NCBI GenBank assembly: GCA_017938625.1
Contig: JAGBBD010000031.1
Location: 1-64,000 of the forward strand
Origin: Oscillospiraceae bacterium
GTDB taxonomy: Bacteria; Bacillota; Clostridia; Oscillospirales; Oscillospiraceae
Direction: 5' to 3'
Length of the DNA: 64,000 nucleotides
Each line of letters begins with the position of its first letter. Within the stretch, counting starts at the first letter, position 1. This document shows, one piece after another, positions 25,127 through 32,673 of the stretch. Under the pieces are notes generated by a model. It saw nothing but the letters and a program-made list of their open reading frames with translations, did no database searches and was not told where the DNA came from. Position numbers and translations under genes: made by a program.

Positions 25127-26455
25127 ATGGAAACAAAGAAAAATGCCAAGTTCTCCGGCAGATGGGGCTTTATCCTCTCGGCGGTAGGCTCTGCGGTAGG
25201 CATGGCAAATGTCTGGGGCTTTCCGGCAAAGATGGGCGCCAACGGCGGCGGTGCGTTTTTGGTGGCGTATCTGATCTTCATCGCTCTGTTCAGCGTTGTG
25301 GGCTTGTCTGCGGAGTATGCCATTGGCCGTCGTGCCCGCACCGGCACCTTGGGCGCTTATGAAAACGCATGGGCGACCCGTTCCAAGGGCATGGGTAAAG
25401 CAGGCGGCATACTCGGCTGGCTGCCTCTGGCAGGCTCTATGTGCATCGCCATCGGCTATGCCGTCATCATTGCCTATGTGCTCAAGGCATTTACCCAGTC
25501 CGTCACAGGTGAACTGATGAAGGTGGATACGGCTGTCTGGTTTGAGGGCTTTTCCACCACGGATTTCTCTGTGGTGCCCTTCCATATCATCGTAGTCGTG
25601 GGCACGCTGCTGACTTTGCTGCTGGGCGCCAAGAGCATTGAGCGCTCCAACAAGATCATGATGCCCGTGTTTTTTGTGATCTTTGTGGTGCTGGCAGTCC
25701 GTGTGGCATTCCTACCCGGTGCGGCTGCAGGCTACAAGTTCATGTTCTCCCCCGACTGGGCTATGCTGAAAGAACCTATGACATGGATCTGGGCAATGGG
25801 ACAGGCATTCTTCTCTCTGTCTGTCACCGGAAGCGGCATGATCGTCTACGGTGCGTATCTGGACGACAAGGAAGATGCTGTGAAGCTGGCCGTGCGCACG
25901 GCTGTGTTTGATACCATTGCGGCGCTGGTGGCATCTCTGGTCATCATCCCTGCCTGCTTTGCCTACGGTCTGGATGTGGGCGCAGGCCCCTCTTTGCTGT
26001 TTGTTACCCTGCCCCGGATTTTGCAGGATGTGCCTTTCGGCAGAGTGTTTGCCATCATTCTCTATACGGCAATGGTCTTTGCCGGCATCAGCTCTCTGCA
26101 GAATATGTTCGAGGCTGTGGGCGAGTCCCTGCAGAACCGCATCCCCAAGCTGCGCCGGGGTATGACGCTGATCGTCATGTGCGTCATCTGCCTTGGTGTG
26201 GGTCTGAATATGGAGCCCATCTTCCGCTGGGGTCCCTGGATGGACATCGTTTCCATCTATATCATCCCCATCGGTGCAACTCTGGGCGCCATCTCCTGGT
26301 TCTGGGTCATGAAGAAAGATGCGCTGCTGGCGGAGATCAACAAGGGCACCAAGAAGCCTCATGGCACGGTGTGGTATCTGATGGGCAAGTATCTGTATGT
26401 TCTGTGCGCTCTGATCCTGTGCATCGTGGCACTGGTCAAGAAAGTGGCATTCTGA
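25127..26455 (+). CDS. sodium-dependent transporter of the NSS family
   Basis: A 442-residue protein with about 11 hydrophobic segments. The ATG at 25127 follows CGGAGGG; the longer upstream frame lacks a site. The N-terminal signature GFILSAVGSAVGMANVWGFP marks TM1 of neurotransmitter:sodium symporters (LeuT fold), with the unwound substrate and Na+ site. Substrates of bacterial members are amino acids such as Trp, Tyr, Met or Ala; which one cannot be read here. A 26-residue membrane peptide gene lies 1 kb downstream and could be a small subunit. Confidence 0.87.
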   Translation: METKKNAKFSGRWGFILSAVGSAVGMANVWGFPAKMGANGGGAFLVAYLIFIALFSVVGLSAEYAIGRRARTGTLGAYENAWATRSKGMGKAGGILGWLPLAGSMCIAIGYAVIIAYVLKAFTQSVTGELMKVDTAVWFEGFSTTDFSVVPFHIIVVVGTLLTLLLGAKSIERSNKIMMPVFFVIFVVLAVRVAFLPGAAAGYKFMFSPDWAMLKEPMTWIWAMGQAFFSLSVTGSGMIVYGAYLDDKEDAVKLAVRTAVFDTIAALVASLVIIPACFAYGLDVGAGPSLLFVTLPRILQDVPFGRVFAIILYTAMVFAGISSLQNMFEAVGESLQNRIPKLRRGMTLIVMCVICLGVGLNMEPIFRWGPWMDIVSIYIIPIGATLGAISWFWVMKKDALLAEINKGTKKPHGTVWYLMGKYLYVLCALILCIVALVKKVAF

Positions 26456-26457
26456 TC

Positions 26458-26492
26458 AAAAAGACAGGCTTGATGTTCAAGCCTGTCTTTTA
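26458..26492. terminator. bidirectional terminator between NSS transporter and AraC gene
   Basis: AAAGACAGGCTTGA (26460-26473) pairs with TCAAGCCTGTCTTT (26477-26490), with A-rich and T-rich sides. The stop codon of the convergent AraC gene (26490-26492) lies in its right arm. Confidence 0.85.
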
Positions 26493-27350
26493 TTGCGCCT
26501 GTGCGCGGTATTCTTTTGGCGACATACCGCGAAGCTTGCGGAAGATCTTGGAGAAGTAGGCGCTGCTGCCCCAGCCTGTTTCCATGGCGATCTCGGTGAC
26601 GGGCAGGGTGGTCTTTTCCAAAAGCCGGGATGCTGCTTCAATGCGGTATTGGGTCAGATACTCCATGGGTGACTGTTGGATGCAGCTGCGGAAGCAGCGC
26701 AGGCACTCTCTGGTGCTGATGCAGGCGGCAGCGGCGATCTGCTCCAGGGTGATCTTTTCAGCAAAGTGCTCCTGAATATACGTCAGCATGGGAAGCATCC
26801 GATCCTGATTTTTGGCAGGCAGCCGCCTGAGCTGTGTGCTGCTGAGCACCTGCAGCAGGCAGAGCCAGATCAGACTGAGGGTGTTTCTGGTGTGAAACTC
26901 TCCGTCCGGCTGGGATTGCAGAGCGGCAAGCTCCCGCAGTCGGGAGAGCAGCTGCCGTTCCGTATCCGTCTGTCCGCGGATGGGCAGCAGATCAAGGCTC
27001 CTGTTGTGGAGCACAGGAGCCATATATTTTGTCTCAAAAATGCTCTTGAAGTGTCCTGCAAGGAAAATGGGATGGAACAGATGGGAATCCATGATGCAGC
27101 CATCTTCGCTGTCCATGGCAGTCAGCACATTGGAGTTGACGAAAAACCCCTCTCCTGCATGGAAGATCTCTGTGCCCTCGGCGGTGGAGACCTTGACGCT
27201 GCCTTCCAGCACATAGCCCAGCTCCAGCGCCTCGTGCCAATGCCACGGCACAAGGGTCTTTCTCAGATCCACATGGTGGTAGGCGTAGGGGTACTCACTG
27301 CGAAGATCCTCCACATCCTCCATGCGGTGCTTTCCGATCCGAAGCTCCAT
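26490..27350 (-). CDS. AraC-family regulator with cupin-type sensor
   Basis: A 286-residue protein; start at the ATG at 27350 behind AAAGGAG, preferred over an upstream frame without a site. The N-terminal part has a cupin-like sensor (HHVDLRKTLVPWHWHEALELGYVLEG). The C-terminus holds the double HTH (EQIAAAACISTRECLRCF and VTEIAMETGWGSSAYFSKIFRKLRGMSP). Regulators of this kind usually activate nearby carbohydrate or transport genes. Its target may be the divergent 26-residue peptide gene (inference). Confidence 0.85.
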   Translation of the reverse strand: MELRIGKHRMEDVEDLRSEYPYAYHHVDLRKTLVPWHWHEALELGYVLEGSVKVSTAEGTEIFHAGEGFFVNSNVLTAMDSEDGCIMDSHLFHPIFLAGHFKSIFETKYMAPVLHNRSLDLLPIRGQTDTERQLLSRLRELAALQSQPDGEFHTRNTLSLIWLCLLQVLSSTQLRRLPAKNQDRMLPMLTYIQEHFAEKITLEQIAAAACISTRECLRCFRSCIQQSPMEYLTQYRIEAASRLLEKTTLPVTEIAMETGWGSSAYFSKIFRKLRGMSPKEYRAQAQ

Positions 27351-27414
27351 AAAACCGCTCCTTTCCAATATGGAATAATTGGCGAGATTCTTATGATATC
27401 TGTCTTGATAATCA

Positions 27415-27444
27415 TTGTAAAATGACAAAACATGGCGATATAAT
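27415..27444 (+). promoter_or_regulatory. promoter of the 26-residue peptide gene
   Basis: TTGTAA at 27415-27420, 18 bases, TATAAT at 27439-27444, 55 bases ahead of the peptide ATG at 27499. It lies in the spacer divergent from the AraC gene. Confidence 0.5.
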
Positions 27445-27498
27445 GATTATACAAAAGACAGAAGAAAAAGTAAAGCGCTGCAATGAGGAGGATGGAGC

Positions 27499-27579
27499 AT
27501 GAGTACTTTATATATGATTCTCGGCTTTGGCGTATTTCTGGCAGGACTGCTGGGCTTTGACGCATGGCTGACCAACTGA
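27499..27579 (+). CDS. 26-residue single-TM peptide
   Basis: The ATG at 27499 has GAGGAGGA upstream at suitable spacing. It encodes 26 residues, mostly one hydrophobic helix (YMILGFGVFLAGLLGF) ended by DAWLTN, and stops at 27577-27579. It has its own promoter-like boxes and is followed two bases later by a strong terminator, so it seems a complete monocistronic unit. NSS transporters can have tiny membrane subunits (MetS type), and such a gene is 1 kb upstream; this peptide is shorter than MetS and the link is inference. A toxin-like membrane peptide is another option. Confidence 0.6.
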   Translation: MSTLYMILGFGVFLAGLLGFDAWLTN

Positions 27580-27581
27580 TC

Positions 27582-27613
27582 AAAACGCTCACGACTATGG
27601 TCGTGAGCGTTTT
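27582..27613 (+). terminator. terminator after the 26-residue peptide gene
   Basis: AAAACGCTCACGA (27582-27594) pairs perfectly with TCGTGAGCGTTTT (27601-27613), with T-rich end. It begins two bases after the stop codon. Confidence 0.8.
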
Positions 27614-27690
27614 GCGTTTACAGTCTGCGCAGCGTAGGTTGCCAAAACGTCGGCTTTCTGTTAAGCTGATGGAGAAAGGACGGTGGCTTG

Positions 27691-28281
27691 ATGGATACGT
27701 ATGTGACGGGTGCGGTGATCAGACAGCTACGGGAAAAGCGCGGCATGACGCAGGCAGAACTGGCGGCACAGCTTGGTGTCAGCAGCAAGACAGTATCCAA
27801 ATGGGAAACTGCCAAGGGACTTCCGGATATTTCTCTGCTCCAACCTCTGGCGCAGACCCTCAATGTATCGGTCATGGAACTGATGAATGGCAAGCATACT
27901 GTCAACCAGAACATTTCCGGCAATCTGCTTCGTGCCAAGCTGTATGTGTGCCCTGTCTGCGGCAATGTGATCTTTGCTGCCGGAGAGGCGGTCATAAGCT
28001 GCTGCGGCATTTTGCTGCCTGCCTTGGAAGCGGAGCAGGCCGATGAGGAACACCGGGCGGTGATCGAGGCTGTGGAGGATGAGCAGTTTATCACCATCAA
28101 CCATCCCATGACAAAAGAGCATTATATTTCTTTTATCGCGTTTGTTTCGACGGATCGCTGCCAGCTGGTAAAACTCTACCCGGAGGGCAGCGCGCAGACA
28201 AGACTGCAGCTGCGCGGGCGCGGCATTTTGTATTATGCCTGCAACCGGCATGGTTTGTATCGGCAGGGCTTTCCAAGGTGA
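27691..28281 (+). CDS. XRE-HTH regulator fused to a superoxide-reductase-like domain
   Basis: A 196-residue protein, ATG at 27691 (a TTG codon precedes). Residues about 8-62 are a Cro/CI HTH (MTQAELAAQLGVSSKTVSKWE). From about residue 85 a Cys pattern (YVCPVCGNVIF, SCCG) and HPMTKEHYISFIAFV resemble the desulfoferrodoxin/neelaredoxin iron-binding fold, ending in YYACNRHGLY. The family fusion would let a regulator sense superoxide or iron; whether the iron ligands are complete cannot be decided from sequence alone. Confidence 0.75.
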   Translation: MDTYVTGAVIRQLREKRGMTQAELAAQLGVSSKTVSKWETAKGLPDISLLQPLAQTLNVSVMELMNGKHTVNQNISGNLLRAKLYVCPVCGNVIFAAGEAVISCCGILLPALEAEQADEEHRAVIEAVEDEQFITINHPMTKEHYISFIAFVSTDRCQLVKLYPEGSAQTRLQLRGRGILYYACNRHGLYRQGFPR

Positions 28282-28289
28282 AAAATAGA

Positions 28290-28318
28290 TTGACAGTTAC
28301 TTGGGAATATGGTAAAGT
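28290..28318 (+). promoter_or_regulatory. promoter of the SCIFF operon
   Basis: TTGACA at 28290-28295, 17 bases, TAAAGT at 28313-28318, 37 bases ahead of the SCIFF start. Confidence 0.7.
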
Positions 28319-28355
28319 GGGAGAGTAAAAATACTATAACATAGAGGGTGAAACT

Positions 28356-28496
28356 ATGGAACATATCAAGACCATCGAAACTCGTAACCTGTGCGAGAGC
28401 GCAAAGAACGGCGGCTGCGGCGAATGCCAGACTTCCTGCCAGTCTGCTTGCAAGACCAGCTGCGGTATTGCAAACCAGAAGTGCGAGAGCAAGTAA
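28356..28496 (+). CDS. SCIFF ribosomal peptide precursor (six cysteines in forty-five)
   Basis: A 46-residue precursor, ATG at 28356 behind AGAGGGTGAAA. The first 20 residues form the leader (MEHIKTIETRNLCESAKNGG), and the Cys-rich core has cysteines at 21, 24, 28, 32, 36 and 43 (plus Cys13). The core (CQTSCQSACKTSCGIANQKC) is the near-invariant SCIFF signature of Clostridia. Its maturase, encoded next, forms thioether links between Cys and neighbouring residues in the founding examples. The final product's job is unknown in the family. Confidence 0.95.
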   Translation: MEHIKTIETRNLCESAKNGGCGECQTSCQSACKTSCGIANQKCESK

Positions 28497-28508
28497 TTGC
28501 GAATACCA

Positions 28509-28537
28509 AAATGCCGCCGATCACGGCGGCATTTTTT
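28509..28537 (+). terminator. hairpin with T-run between SCIFF and maturase genes
   Basis: AAATGCCGCCG (28509-28519) pairs with CGGCGGCATTT (28524-28534), then TTT. It would end most transcripts after the precursor and let a minority read into the maturase gene, giving excess substrate peptide over enzyme (inference). Confidence 0.8.
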
Positions 28538-28553
28538 CGTGAAGGAGAACACT

Positions 28554-29924
28554 ATGATTCATCAGTATAAGCTTGGTGACTATAATATCGTGCTGGATGT
28601 CTGCTCCGGCTCTGTCCATGCCGTGGATGAGATCGCCTATGACATCATTGCCATGTTTGAAAGTGCCGACCGCCGAACGGTGCTGGCTGCCATGGGGGAG
28701 AAGTATCCTCAGGTGTCCTTAGAGGAACTGGAAACCTGCTATGAGCAGATCCTTGGTCTTAAGCAGGCAGGCAAGCTGTTTGCGCCCGATACCTTTGAGC
28801 CTATGGCAGGCAAGCTGAAGCAGAAAACGGCAGGCGTGGTGAAAGCCCTGTGTCTGCACATTGCCCATACCTGCAACCTCAACTGCTCTTACTGCTTTGC
28901 AAGTCAGGGCAAGTACCACGGTGAGCGTGCCGTGATGAGCTACGAGGTCGGTAAGCAGGCGCTGGACTTTTTGATGGAACACTCCGGCACCAGACGCAAT
29001 CTGGAGGTGGACTTCTTCGGCGGAGAGCCGCTGATGAACTTCCAGGTGGTCAAGGACCTGGTGGCATATGCCCGCAGCGTGGAGAAGGAAAAAGGCAAAA
29101 ACTTCCGCTTCACCCTGACCACCAACGGCGTTCTGGTGGATGACGATGTGATCGAGTGGGCAAACCGGGAATGCAGCAATGTGGTGCTGAGTCTGGACGG
29201 CAGAAAAGAGATCCACGATAAGTTCCGTGTGGACTTTGCCGGCAACGGCAGCTGGGAGAAGATCGTGCCCAAGTTCCAGAAGTTTGTGGAAGCACGAGGC
29301 GGCAGGGACTACTATATGCGCGGCACCTTCACCCATGCCAATCCCGATTTCTTGAAGGATATTGAGAAGATGCTGGAGCTTGGCTTCACGGAGCTGAGCA
29401 TGGAGCCTGTGGTCTGCGCCGAGGATGACCCCTCCGCTCTGACGGAGGCAGATCTGCCCGTTGTCATGGAGCAGTATGAAAAGCTGGCACAGCTCATGCT
29501 GAAAAGAGACAAGGAAGGCAAGCCCTTTACCTTCTACCATTATATGATCGATCTGACAGGCGGCCCTTGTATCTACAAGCGCATCTCCGGCTGCGGCAGC
29601 GGCACGGAGTATATGGCTGTGACGCCTTGGGGCGATCTGTATCCCTGCCACCAGTTCGTGGGCGAGGAGCGCTTCAAGCTGGGTGATATCTGGAACGGCG
29701 TGACCAACACACAGGTGCAGGATGAATTTGCCGCCTGCAATGTCTACGCCCATCCGGAGTGCAGAGACTGCTGGGCAAGGCTCTATTGCTCCGGCGGCTG
29801 TGCAGCAAATGCCTACCATGCCACCGGCTCTGTGACAGGTGTGTATGAATACGGCTGCAAGCTGTTCCGCAAGCGTATGGAGTGTGCCATCATGGCGGCA
29901 GTCCATCGGGCTTTGGGCGAATGA
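28554..29924 (+). CDS. SCIFF radical-SAM maturase (thioether-forming)
   Basis: A 456-residue protein, ATG at 28554 behind GAAGGAG. It begins with a PqqD-like leader-recognition region (about 1-85). The radical-SAM motif CxxxCxxC follows at Cys107, 111 and 114 (HTCNLNCSYCFA). The C-terminal SPASM-type Cys-rich region (YPCHQFVGEERF, CRDCWARLYCSGGC) binds auxiliary 4Fe-4S clusters. It generates the 5'-deoxyadenosyl radical and installs thioether crosslinks on the SCIFF core. Length and architecture match the family. Confidence 0.93.
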   Translation: MIHQYKLGDYNIVLDVCSGSVHAVDEIAYDIIAMFESADRRTVLAAMGEKYPQVSLEELETCYEQILGLKQAGKLFAPDTFEPMAGKLKQKTAGVVKALCLHIAHTCNLNCSYCFASQGKYHGERAVMSYEVGKQALDFLMEHSGTRRNLEVDFFGGEPLMNFQVVKDLVAYARSVEKEKGKNFRFTLTTNGVLVDDDVIEWANRECSNVVLSLDGRKEIHDKFRVDFAGNGSWEKIVPKFQKFVEARGGRDYYMRGTFTHANPDFLKDIEKMLELGFTELSMEPVVCAEDDPSALTEADLPVVMEQYEKLAQLMLKRDKEGKPFTFYHYMIDLTGGPCIYKRISGCGSGTEYMAVTPWGDLYPCHQFVGEERFKLGDIWNGVTNTQVQDEFAACNVYAHPECRDCWARLYCSGGCAANAYHATGSVTGVYEYGCKLFRKRMECAIMAAVHRALGE

Positions 29925-31240
29925 TGAAAACACCGATCTGCGATTTTGTCCGCCGGTATGCCGAAGAAGCGCCCCTGCGGCTGCATATGCCGGGGCATAA
30001 AGGCGTGCCTGTGCTGGGTATGGAGCATCTGGATATCACGGAGGTGCAGGGAGCGGACAGTCTCTATGCAGCCGACGGAATCATCCGGGAAAGTGAAGAA
30101 AACGCAAGTGCACTCTTTGGCTGCCCCACATTCTATTCCACAGAGGGAGCCTCCCAGTGCATCCGTGCCATGGTGTACCTTGCGGTGCTGCACGGAAAGA
30201 AACAGGGCAAACAGCCGAAGATCTTAGCTGCCAGAAATGTCCATAAGACCTTTTTGGGAGCTGCGGCTTTGCTGGATGTGCAGGTGGATTGGCTGTATCC
30301 GGAAGAGGACGGTTCCTACCTGTCCTGCCATATTTCCCCCCAACGTCTGGAGCAGGCGCTGTCCCGTGACAGCTATACGGCAGTCTATGTGACAAGCCCC
30401 GACTATCTGGGCGATGTGGCAGACATTGCCGCGCTTTCCCGGGTCTGCCGCCGCCATGGTGTGCTGCTGCTGGTTGACGGCGCCCACGGCGCGTATCTCA
30501 AGTTTTTGCAGCCCTCCAAGCATCCCATGGATCTGGGGGCGGATGTATGCTGCACTTCGGCACACAAGACCCTGCCTGTGCTCACAGGCGGTGCGTATCT
30601 GCACATAGCTTCCCGGGAGCTGTGTGCCCATGCAAAAGATGCCCTTGCCATGTTTGGCACCACCAGTCCGTCTTATCTGATCCTGCAGTCTCTTGATGCT
30701 GCCAATGCGCTTCTGGAAACGCTGCCGCAGCAGCTGCTTTCGTTTTTGCCCCGTGTGGAAAAGCTGAAAAAGGCATTGGAGCAGGCAGGCTTTGAGCTGT
30801 ACGGAAACGAGCCCTTGAAGCTGACCCTTGCGCCCAAGTCCCACGGCTATACGGGTGAGGAGCTGGCGCAGTATCTTCTGGAGCACAATATGGTCTGTGA
30901 GTTTGCAGACCCGGATCATCTGGTGCTGATGCTTTCTCCTCAGCTGCGAGAAGATCTGGAACGTCTGGAGCAGGTGCTGACAGCGCTTGCCAAGAGATCT
31001 CCCAACCGGGAAATGCCGCCAAAGTTTTCCCCGGCGCAGCGCGTGTGCTCTCTGCGTGATGCTATGCTCAGTCCCAAGGTGACTGTCCCGGCAGAAGAAA
31101 GCGAGGGCAGAGTGCTGGCATCGCCCTCTGTCAGCTGCCCTCCGGCGGTGCCCATTCTGGCCTGCGGCGAGAGGATCGATGCCCACACCGTGGCATGCCT
31201 GCGCTACTACGGCATTGAGACCGTGACGGTCATGGAATGA
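29921..31240 (+). CDS. Orn/Lys/Arg decarboxylase-type PLP enzyme (major domain)
   Basis: A 439-residue protein starting at 29921 (ATGATGA overlap with the maturase stop). It shows HMPGHKG at the N-terminus, DGAHGAYL, and the PLP-binding Lys216 in TSAHKTLPVLTGGAYLH: the pattern of group III PLP decarboxylases for Lys, Arg or Orn, which produce cadaverine, agmatine or putrescine. The length is that of short Firmicute forms such as YaaO/SpeA. Substrate cannot be read. Sharing an operon with the SCIFF maturase may be by chance. Confidence 0.85.
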   Translation: MMKTPICDFVRRYAEEAPLRLHMPGHKGVPVLGMEHLDITEVQGADSLYAADGIIRESEENASALFGCPTFYSTEGASQCIRAMVYLAVLHGKKQGKQPKILAARNVHKTFLGAAALLDVQVDWLYPEEDGSYLSCHISPQRLEQALSRDSYTAVYVTSPDYLGDVADIAALSRVCRRHGVLLLVDGAHGAYLKFLQPSKHPMDLGADVCCTSAHKTLPVLTGGAYLHIASRELCAHAKDALAMFGTTSPSYLILQSLDAANALLETLPQQLLSFLPRVEKLKKALEQAGFELYGNEPLKLTLAPKSHGYTGEELAQYLLEHNMVCEFADPDHLVLMLSPQLREDLERLEQVLTALAKRSPNREMPPKFSPAQRVCSLRDAMLSPKVTVPAEESEGRVLASPSVSCPPAVPILACGERIDAHTVACLRYYGIETVTVME

Positions 31241-31274
31241 AAAAAGCCACCGAATTACCATTCGGTGGCTTTTG
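31241..31274 (+). terminator. terminator after the decarboxylase
   Basis: AAAAAGCCACCGAA (31241-31254) pairs with TTCGGTGGCTTTT (31261-31273) around a six-base loop. Confidence 0.85.
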
Positions 31275-31334
31275 TTGCACTTGTATCACATCTTTGGTAA
31301 AATAAAAAACAAATATTTGGACAGGGGGATGGAT

Positions 31335-31886
31335 ATGCGGTACACAGTGATCCGCAGCAGCCGCAAGACCTTGGCGATTCAGATCAAGCATGACGGCACG
31401 GTGATCGTCCGTGCGCCCTATAAGATGAGCGACAGCCGTATCCGTGCCTTTGTGGAGGAAAAGAAAAACTGGATCGAAGGTCACCTTGCCAAGCTCCGCG
31501 CCGGAGAACAGAAGCTGCCCACCCTTGCGCCTTATACGGCGCAGGAGCTTCGCCTGCTTGCTGACAAGGCGATGCAGATCATCCCGGAGCGGGTGCGGCA
31601 TTACGCGCCCTTGGTGGGTGTGGACTATGGGCGCATCACCATCCGCAATCAGCGCACCCGCTGGGGCAGCTGTTCAGGCAAGGGAAATCTGAACTTCAAC
31701 TGCCTGCTGGTGCTTCTGCCGCCGGAAGTCCTCGACAGCGTGGTGGTGCATGAACTGTGCCACAGAAAGCACATGGATCACTCCGCCGCATTCTATGCCG
31801 AAGTCAGACGGGCCTTCCCTGCCTATGACCGCTGCCGCCTGTGGCTCAAAGAAAACGGTGCTGCCTACCTCCGCCGCCTGGGCTGA
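31335..31886 (+). CDS. YgjP/SprT-like zinc metalloprotease-fold protein
   Basis: A 183-residue protein. The ATG at 31335 has AGGGGG at 6-base spacing; the ATG at 31329 is too close to it. The zinc motif HELCH is at about 139-143 followed by H about four residues later (KHMDHSAAF), with the family signature RNQRTRWGSCSGKGNLNFN before it. Members are M48-related hydrolases of poorly known substrate, one of them (YgjP-type) linked to housekeeping functions. It starts a two-gene group with the next ORF, 42 bases on. Confidence 0.85.
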   Translation: MRYTVIRSSRKTLAIQIKHDGTVIVRAPYKMSDSRIRAFVEEKKNWIEGHLAKLRAGEQKLPTLAPYTAQELRLLADKAMQIIPERVRHYAPLVGVDYGRITIRNQRTRWGSCSGKGNLNFNCLLVLLPPEVLDSVVVHELCHRKHMDHSAAFYAEVRRAFPAYDRCRLWLKENGAAYLRRLG

Positions 31887-31928
31887 GCCGTGATAAGGAT
31901 ATTTACCAAAATATGAAGGGGAACTGTT

Positions 31929-32432
31929 ATGATCCATCTGATCGAGATCTATCCATACAAGCTGCTGTGTATGCAGCTGCGGGAGCAGGGGACGGAGGGA
32001 AAATGCATCGGCATTTTTCTGACAGACAATGCCCGGGACAGACAGGAGCTTTTGCTTCTGGATGCGGCGCTGATCTTAGATGTCCATGATACATTGAATA
32101 TCCGGGATCCCAAGGCGTTTACCGAGGAACACGGCGCGGTGGTGAAGGAGTTTTTGCACAAGCACATGGATGCTTCCTGTCTGTATGTCTGCTGTGACAG
32201 CGGACAGTCCCGGAGCGCTGCCCTGGCAGCGGCGATCGTCCGCTATTTTGGCGGTGATGATCTGTTTATCTGGGAAGATCCCAAATACCATCCCAACACC
32301 TTGGTCTACACACGGCAGCTGGCGGCGTTGGGCATGACGGTGCACCGGGAGGAGCTGGAGCAGCTGAGCAAGATCAGCGACAACGCCCTGCGCGATGCCA
32401 TTCGACGCAGCAGGAAAGCGGAAAGCGATTGA
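31929..32432 (+). CDS. dual-specificity-phosphatase-like protein
   Basis: A 167-residue protein, ATG at 31929 behind AAGGGGAAC. The phosphatase P-loop is Cys89-x5-Arg95 (CDSGQSRS), with a preceding CCD and the later acidic WEDPKYHP. It resembles the small tyrosine/dual-specificity phosphatases, but the general-acid Asp loop is not obvious. The N-terminal ~90 residues carry a beta-rich fold with no clear match. It may act on phospho-proteins or small molecules; not certain. Confidence 0.7.
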   Translation: MIHLIEIYPYKLLCMQLREQGTEGKCIGIFLTDNARDRQELLLLDAALILDVHDTLNIRDPKAFTEEHGAVVKEFLHKHMDASCLYVCCDSGQSRSAALAAAIVRYFGGDDLFIWEDPKYHPNTLVYTRQLAALGMTVHREELEQLSKISDNALRDAIRRSRKAESD

Positions 32433-32452
32433 CGATCGCTTTCCGCTTTTTT
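32415..32452 (+). terminator. terminator after the phosphatase-like gene
   Basis: AAAGCGGAAAGCGAT (32415-32429) pairs with ATCGCTTTCCGCTTT (32435-32449), then TTT. It overlaps the 3' end of the gene. Confidence 0.85.
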
Positions 32453-32607
32453 GATCCGACTGTTTGTACGCAGTGTGAAAATGCAGGATGTCCTTCAAGA
32501 CCTTGCAAAACGATGAATATGATGATGGTCAAACTTGCAAAATATTGGGCAGAGGTGGGAAAAAACCAAAAAAATTTGCCAAAATATGAAAGAGTTGAAA
32601 AAACCTC

Positions 32608-32636
32608 TTGCAAAAACTGACAGCTGGGTATATAAT
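32608..32636 (+). promoter_or_regulatory. strong promoter of the TRAP-TAXI operon
   Basis: TTGCAA at 32608-32613, 17 bases, then a perfect TATAAT at 32631-32636, 37 bases ahead of the receptor ATG. The stretch 32453-32600 is AT-rich with no gene. Confidence 0.75.
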
Positions 32637-32673
32637 GTTACCATCATATTTTAAAATGAGGAGAAGTTGCAAA

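Noticed and set aside
32453..32600. AT-rich stretch with a possible small frame before the TRAP promoter
   Set aside because: No ribosome-binding site, and a perfect promoter overlaps its end.
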